Part shown: one piece after another, positions 59,984 to 64,000 of the stretch | How positions within the stretch are numbered: the first letter of the stretch is position 1 | Layout: each line of letters opens with the position of its first letter | Source: Phormidesmis sp963789215 | Lineage (GTDB): Bacteria; Cyanobacteriota; Cyanobacteriia; Phormidesmidales; Phormidesmidaceae | Assembly: GCA_963789215.1 (NCBI GenBank) | Contig: CAWBJY010000002.1 | Span: 744,001-808,000 of the forward strand | Length of the DNA: 64,000 bases | Reading direction: 5' to 3' | Notes under the pieces: generated by a model | Databases searched by the model: none | Told to the model about the DNA's origin: nothing | The model's input: only the letters and a program-made list of their open reading frames with translations | Translations under genes and position numbers: made by a program

Positions 59984-61291
59984 TTAAAGCAGTCTTAGCT
60001 GACGGACGTCGTCTTCTACAGTTTCTAAGCCGCCATCAGGATCTTCTTCGGGCGCGACGATAGCTTTATCTCCATAGGGATCTTCGTTGAGCAAGCCCTG
60101 AGCCGCTTCTAAAATGTCAGAGGCGATCGCACTCAAATCCTCTCGATTGTTTAAATAAGACTGCAGTGCACTCATAGGGGCTAGCGAGCTATCTACGCCT
60201 AGCTCCGGTAGCCTAGGGCGCGAAAGCTGGCTTACAAGCTGCGGCTGAATACTGTAGCTATGAGACTTCTCTAAAGCCTCACCAACGAGCGTGTTATCAA
60301 CAGCTTCTACCTGATCGGCTCGCAGCTTGTAGATTAATCTTACTACCGTTTCAGAGAGATCTTTTTTCTGTATAGCCTTTAGCAAAGCGGCCTGAGGGTC
60401 TTCTTTCTCAGTTAAATCTACCTCAATTGTCTTAAACACTCTAGCCGGTAAAGAACAGAATTCGGCGGTGGCTTTTCCCTTGGCTACATCGAGCATAATG
60501 TAGCCCTTTTCCTCTTTCTCCTCGCTAAAGTCTAGCCGCTCTATGCTGCCAGAATAAATAGCTAAAGGCGACTCGCAAACCCGCTGATATTTGTGCACGT
60601 GGCCTAGCGCAATATAGTCAAAGCACTCTCTTGCTAGAATAGCCATTGGCACCGTGAACCCTTTGCCCACCGCTAGAAACCGCTCTGCGCCATAGCGAGC
60701 CGTATCGGTCATTACGTGAGCTAGTAGCACCGTGGGAATGTCCGGATCGAGCTGTCGAATCTCTCCTTCTAGGGCAACGCGCAGCCGATCTAGCAATAAG
60801 CTACCGACTTCGCCCATCGAAAGCCCTTGAGTTTCAGGCCGAGTTAATAAAGTTGAGCGAGTTAGCCAGGGTAGCGTCACGATCTGAACCGGGCCACTTT
60901 TAGTTTCTATGCGGTGGGTGGTCAGCGTATCGCCTACGATAAAGCCGGGAACCCCTAACGTTCTATAAATGCAAAGGCTAGCGCCGCCAGCGCCCTGCGA
61001 ATGTTGGTCGTGGTTGCCTACAAGCAACACAGTTGGAATATCAGCCGCGACTAGGCGACAGAACTCGCGGGCAAACGCCTGTTGGATGTAAGGCGGCGGC
61101 GTGGCATCGGGGAAGGCATCGCCGCCAAAAAGAACCAAGTCTACGGCTTGGTCGATCGCGCTATCTACACATCGCTTCAACGCCCGAGTAAAGTCCTCAA
61201 ACCGGGTGTTTAGCCCAGTCTCTGGGTTGATATGTCCATAGCTGAAGCCACTACCCATGTGGATATCTGACAGGTGGAGAATTTTGACCAT
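59984..61291 (-). CDS. Metallophosphoesterase, SbcD/Mre11-type DNA repair nuclease
   Basis: 435 residues. The five phosphoesterase motifs are visible: ILHLSDIHMGSG, VDLVLFGGDAFPD, VLLVGNHDQHSQG, VLLAHVMTD and IALGHVHKYQ; a capping region follows (VDLTEKEDPQAALLKAIQKK). SbcD cooperates with the SbcC ATPase to cut hairpins and protein-blocked DNA ends. No sbcC gene is adjacent, which is common in cyanobacteria. The C-terminal 130 residues are less conserved and acidic at the end. Confidence 0.85.
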   Translation of the reverse strand: MVKILHLSDIHMGSGFSYGHINPETGLNTRFEDFTRALKRCVDSAIDQAVDLVLFGGDAFPDATPPPYIQQAFAREFCRLVAADIPTVLLVGNHDQHSQGAGGASLCIYRTLGVPGFIVGDTLTTHRIETKSGPVQIVTLPWLTRSTLLTRPETQGLSMGEVGSLLLDRLRVALEGEIRQLDPDIPTVLLAHVMTDTARYGAERFLAVGKGFTVPMAILARECFDYIALGHVHKYQRVCESPLAIYSGSIERLDFSEEKEEKGYIMLDVAKGKATAEFCSLPARVFKTIEVDLTEKEDPQAALLKAIQKKDLSETVVRLIYKLRADQVEAVDNTLVGEALEKSHSYSIQPQLVSQLSRPRLPELGVDSSLAPMSALQSYLNNREDLSAIASDILEAAQGLLNEDPYGDKAIVAPEEDPDGGLETVEDDVRQLRLL

Positions 61292-61303
61292 AGGGCAAGG
61301 GTC

Positions 61304-61367
61304 GTGCAGAACGTAGACTGTGCAGGACGTAGACTAGACAGAACGCAGACTGTGCAAAACAGGTACT
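61304..61367. repeat. Tandem repeat, 4 x 16 bp, upstream of the SbcD-like gene
   Basis: GTGCAGAACGTAGACT, GTGCAGGACGTAGACT, AGACAGAACGCAGACT and GTGCAAAACAGGTACT follow head to tail, starting 13 bases upstream of the start codon. Confidence 0.85.
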
Positions 61368-61512
61368 GCTGTAGGTTAGCTTAGTATATTTGTTCTATTG
61401 TAAGCGTATCAAAAAACTTTGCAGCTAGAGAGCGCTGATATTGGGGCGATCGCTGCGGGCAAGCTGTTTGATTTTGTTGGTCTAACGATCGAGATCGATC
61501 GAGCCACTTAGA

Positions 61513-62829
61513 TCAATGATTAGCCTGCCAGTCTCGATATCTTTTTGTCTCTGCTAGCACTGGATTTAGCCCAAACCATCGCCCGTCGGCATCTCGATAC
61601 TCGTATAAAAAGAGACTTCGTAACAGCGGATTATAAGCCTCGTTTCCCTGCTCATCTCGCTGGCTAATAGCCTCAAATAGCAGCGCCCACTCCTGCGCAT
61701 CAATCAGGCTCATCAGCGCGTCTCGCTCATCGCGAATTACAGACTCCAATATGGCTTGAGTAATGGGCGGATCGCCTTTTTGCAAGCAGCCGTACAGCAG
61801 CCGCATCAGGTTACGCATGTGGCCGCCGCTAATGGCTACTAGCCGGTTTAGCGTATTCGCCGAGTCGAATACCTGATCGATTTGCTGCCATCTTTCGTCT
61901 TCAGGCAGCATCGGGAAAGCTCGAACCATCACCATTTTCTGCAAGAGCTGTCGCCCTCTCGCAAACGGTTCGCCCGTGCGCGTGTTTACCGGGACCATTG
62001 ACAGCAGCTTAGGGGCGGTGCCAAAACGATTAGAAAGGCGCGGCAGCTCGTCTGAAAAAATCAGCGCTAGCGGAATGGTGTAAATTAAGTGGCAATTTAG
62101 CCGCTTTAGCTGCTCGCCTCTATCGACAAAGAGATAGTCGGACTGGCTGCGGCCATCGGCGCGGCGAATCGGATCGATGCGGTCTAAATTATCGGCAATT
62201 ACCACTAAGCCGCGTTTGCCCTGCGCCTGAAGCTGTTTGTTCGCTACATCTAGAATTTCTTCGTTAATGGCGTCGATAATGCTTTTAGTGCGCGGCTCTA
62301 GATATTGCCTGAGCTGGCTACGCATCTCGGGGCTTTCTTTGGCTTTGGCAGTAATGCTCGCAATCCCAACCGAAAAGCTGACGTCGCTGACTTCTACGGG
62401 CGATCGCAGCGACCCCATCAGGCCCCGAAACATTTTCTCTAAATAAGTAGGTTTTAGCCGAATGCCAACTGACTCCAAGCCTTCAGTTACCTGATGGGCA
62501 ATCATCAACAAAATATCGCTGATGTCCACGTCAGCCATTTCTAGATCTCTATCCGATTCAAAATACACAACGTGATAATTTTGTTGTTCGAGTCCGCCTT
62601 TTAGCCGAAAGAGTTCGGTGGATTTGCCACAGCCAATGTGGCCGGTAAAAAGCTGCGTGGTCGGCTCTGTTGGCGACAGCCGCACAATGGTTCGGCCAAT
62701 CTCGCTGACGGTATCGCCGCCGCGCACAGAGGAGAAATCGATGTAGTATCGGCGATCTTCTCTTTGAGCAATTTTGAGCGGACGGCTAGGATTCGCGGCT
62801 TTATAAAAGCGGGCAAGATCAAGGGGCAT
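61513..62829 (-). CDS. P-loop ATPase of AAA/STAND-like type
   Basis: 438 residues. Walker A is TGHIGCGKST at about residues 80-89 and Walker B is LVVIADNLDRIDP near 216; YTIPLALIFSDELPRLSNRF and AISGGHMRNLMRLLYGC correspond to sensor-like regions. The N-terminus has a PLKIAQREDRRYYIDFSSVRG segment. Proteins of this kind occur in cyanobacteria as single-domain ATPases with unknown partners; a defence or stress role is only speculation. Located between a peptidoglycan-binding protein and the SbcD-like gene, all on the minus strand. Confidence 0.7.
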   Translation of the reverse strand: MPLDLARFYKAANPSRPLKIAQREDRRYYIDFSSVRGGDTVSEIGRTIVRLSPTEPTTQLFTGHIGCGKSTELFRLKGGLEQQNYHVVYFESDRDLEMADVDISDILLMIAHQVTEGLESVGIRLKPTYLEKMFRGLMGSLRSPVEVSDVSFSVGIASITAKAKESPEMRSQLRQYLEPRTKSIIDAINEEILDVANKQLQAQGKRGLVVIADNLDRIDPIRRADGRSQSDYLFVDRGEQLKRLNCHLIYTIPLALIFSDELPRLSNRFGTAPKLLSMVPVNTRTGEPFARGRQLLQKMVMVRAFPMLPEDERWQQIDQVFDSANTLNRLVAISGGHMRNLMRLLYGCLQKGDPPITQAILESVIRDERDALMSLIDAQEWALLFEAISQRDEQGNEAYNPLLRSLFLYEYRDADGRWFGLNPVLAETKRYRDWQANH

Positions 62830-62857
62830 GGCAAAGAGAAAGGGAACCTAGTCTCGA

Positions 62858-63403
62858 TTATAGTTTGCCATTTAGAACTGACTGCTCGACACTGTGCAAC
62901 TGATCTGTACTGGTAGACTGCGCAATGCTATAGGGATTGGGCAAAAGGGCGATGCAGGGAACGGTTGTAAGGCGCGATCGCACAATTTTCTCCCAGGTTT
63001 TCACGCCGACAATTCCGTCATCCGTAAGTCCGAGACTTTGTTGGTAGCGCTTTACACCTAGTTCTGTAAATTGTCCAAATTTCCCATCGGCAACAGCCGT
63101 AATCTGAGCGGCCATCAGCGTTCGCTGTACGGCGCGTACGGCAGTGCCTGTACTGCCAATAAACAGCTTTTCTAAGGCCGGAATCCCCTGTTCTATAAAT
63201 CGTTGAGTTGGCTCGTTCACTCGGCCATCTACTTGCAAGCCTCCTAGGCACTGCAAATATTTTACAGCGAGCAATGTATTGCTATCAAAAGCGCCCGTCA
63301 CCTGAACGGAGCTGTGTGCGAGCATATTGAGCTGCTCAAATCGGGCATTAATATTACGCTGAAGCTGTCTGATGGCCGGGCCTTGAGAACTAGAAGTGAG
63401 CAT
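62858..63403 (-). CDS. Peptidoglycan-binding domain protein
   Basis: 181 residues with two PG_binding_1-type repeats: the first about residues 10-75 (AIRQLQRNINARFEQLNMLA...FDSNTLLAVKYLQCLGGLQV, DGRVNEPTQRFIEQG) and the second about 80-140 (GSTGTAVRAVQRTLMAAQIT...DGKFGQFTELGVKRYQQSLG, LTDDGIVGVKTWEKIV). There is no obvious signal peptide at the assigned start (63403), so it could be exported through a missed upstream start or act with a partner. No catalytic domain. Confidence 0.82.
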   Translation of the reverse strand: MLTSSSQGPAIRQLQRNINARFEQLNMLAHSSVQVTGAFDSNTLLAVKYLQCLGGLQVDGRVNEPTQRFIEQGIPALEKLFIGSTGTAVRAVQRTLMAAQITAVADGKFGQFTELGVKRYQQSLGLTDDGIVGVKTWEKIVRSRLTTVPCIALLPNPYSIAQSTSTDQLHSVEQSVLNGKL

Positions 63404-63805
63404 ATTAAAAGCGGTAAGATGGAAGATGCAAAGCGCGTTGATAGAGCAGGCGGTTGTTGCTTATAGCAACCTATCTGTTGACCCAGCAGATTTTCTGCAA
63501 ACGATTCAACTCGCAACTCTTTGTGGCATAGGTCTTTTGTTTGAGTAAATACACTCAGCATTCTATGTCAAGTATTTGTCTTTGGGATCGACAGTCGAAT
63601 TGTACGGATAGGCGTGTGATTTTTGCTACTAATGCCTCTAGCGCTATGTGGGCAGTGCAAATGCTAAAGCTACATTCGGCAGAGACTTAGCAGCGAATAG
63701 AGTCAGCGGCGCTACTGGAAAGATTATCGAATAGCCACGAGCAGTCAGCAGCGATAGACTATTACCTATCCGTTTTGCTCAGACTCAATCTTTTTAATTA
63801 GCGCC
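63404..63805. other. Intergenic region before the histone-deacetylase-family gene
   Basis: About 400 bases without gene between divergent genes. It must contain both promoters. No repeat array, terminator or known binding site was recognised. Confidence 0.4.
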
Positions 63806-64000
63806 TTGGCTAGCTTCCCCGTTGTTTACCATCCGGCATACGTTACGCCATTGCCAGAAGGCCATCGGTTTCCGATGCCAAAGTTTCAGCTTTTGCGCGA
63901 TTTATTGGTGCGCGATCGCGTTATCTCCACCGATCAGATCTACCAGCCCGGCGCACCGCCTAGAGAATGGCTAGAGCTAGTGCACGATGCGGCCTACGTG
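63806..64000 (+). CDS. Histone deacetylase / acetoin-utilisation family protein, N-terminal part
   Basis: The plus-strand frame from TTG 63806 (ASFPVVYHPAYVTPLPEGHR, then FPMPKFQLLRDLLVRDRVIS, then APPREWLELVHDAAYV) runs off the window end. HP-Y and LPEGHRFPMPKF are the opening of the deacetylase-fold proteins that include class II HDACs and polyamine deacetylases; ELVHDAAYV is the next family block. No ATG is found in frame nearby, so the TTG start is tentative. The zinc site lies beyond the window. Confidence 0.75.
   Translation, partial: MASFPVVYHPAYVTPLPEGHRFPMPKFQLLRDLLVRDRVISTDQIYQPGAPPREWLELVHDAAYV

Noticed and set aside
9976..61367. CRISPR array
   Set aside because: The direct repeats in the window are head-to-tail without unique spacers and only 2-5 copies long; no cas gene is present.
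1..64000. tRNA, rRNA or tmRNA genes
   Set aside because: No T-loop pattern with a matching cloverleaf and no rRNA-like stretch was found by eye in the spacers; a dedicated tRNA/tmRNA search would be decisive.

Overview
The window is cyanobacterial chromosome. The evidence is gene content: petM, ycf39, pipX/pipY, sepF, group-3 sigF, SLH/OprB porins, several small families known mainly from cyanobacteria (DUF3285, DUF3086, DUF3119), and the octamer GCGATCGC (HIP1) recurring throughout. I see no tRNA, rRNA, CRISPR array, transposase or prophage gene. The content fits a Synechococcus/Leptolyngbya-like lineage, but the species cannot be fixed from this sequence alone.

Layout. 1-4.9 kb (minus strand): a partial MBL-fold protein, glutamine amidotransferase trpG/pabA, diacylglycerol kinase, ybeY, a DUF3285 protein, prfB with an intact programmed +1 frameshift, and a Bax-inhibitor-1 membrane protein. 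5-18 kb: sigF, an ATP-grasp ligase, smpB, YciI and LigT proteins, a small acidic protein, tenA, a Tat-exported PhoX phosphatase with a candidate Pho box, ribF, an MBL protein, surE and pheS. 18-19.6 kb is a poor, partly decayed stretch. 19.6-28 kb: DUF72, pdxA, petM, ycf39, an isolated mini-transcription unit (promoter, UUCG hairpin, very strong Shine-Dalgarno, 23-codon ORF, terminator), then two nearly identical tandem porins. 28-34 kb: an Rrf2 regulator-cysK pair, a DnaJ-domain protein, der, an ECF-transporter T component and a frameshifted pabB. 34.5-41 kb: pipX-pipY-sepF-proC, DUF3086, plsY, DUF3119 and mlaE. 41-51 kb: an M16 peptidase pair (catalytic plus non-catalytic), two alpha/beta hydrolases, glycerol kinase and a TPR protein.

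51-58.6 kb is the most interesting block: a complete Nit1C-type cluster (nitB, nitrilase nitC, radical SAM nitD, GNAT nitE, AIR-synthase-like nitF, a glycosyltransferase, an MSMEG_0570-type protein, and divergent flavoprotein nitH). This cluster type is tied to nitrogen starvation in cyanobacteria and to growth on cyanide as nitrogen source in proteobacteria. Its minus-strand arm is preceded by a textbook NtcA-activated promoter (GTA-N8-TAC, 22 bases, TAN3T). A GAF-LuxR regulator lies convergent to nitH. The window ends with an SbcD-like nuclease, a P-loop ATPase, a peptidoglycan-binding protein and the start of a histone-deacetylase-family gene.

Two window-wide patterns stand out. First, many intergenic spacers carry their own private array of 2-5 head-to-tail repeats of 13-17 bp, unrelated in sequence from site to site; coding regions carry similar arrays with 12- or 15-bp units, and in one case a 14-bp unit has broken the frame. 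Second, three otherwise intact genes (pabB, the Nit1C glycosyltransferase and the M16 peptidase tail) carry single-base frameshifts, which may be real or may be assembly errors.
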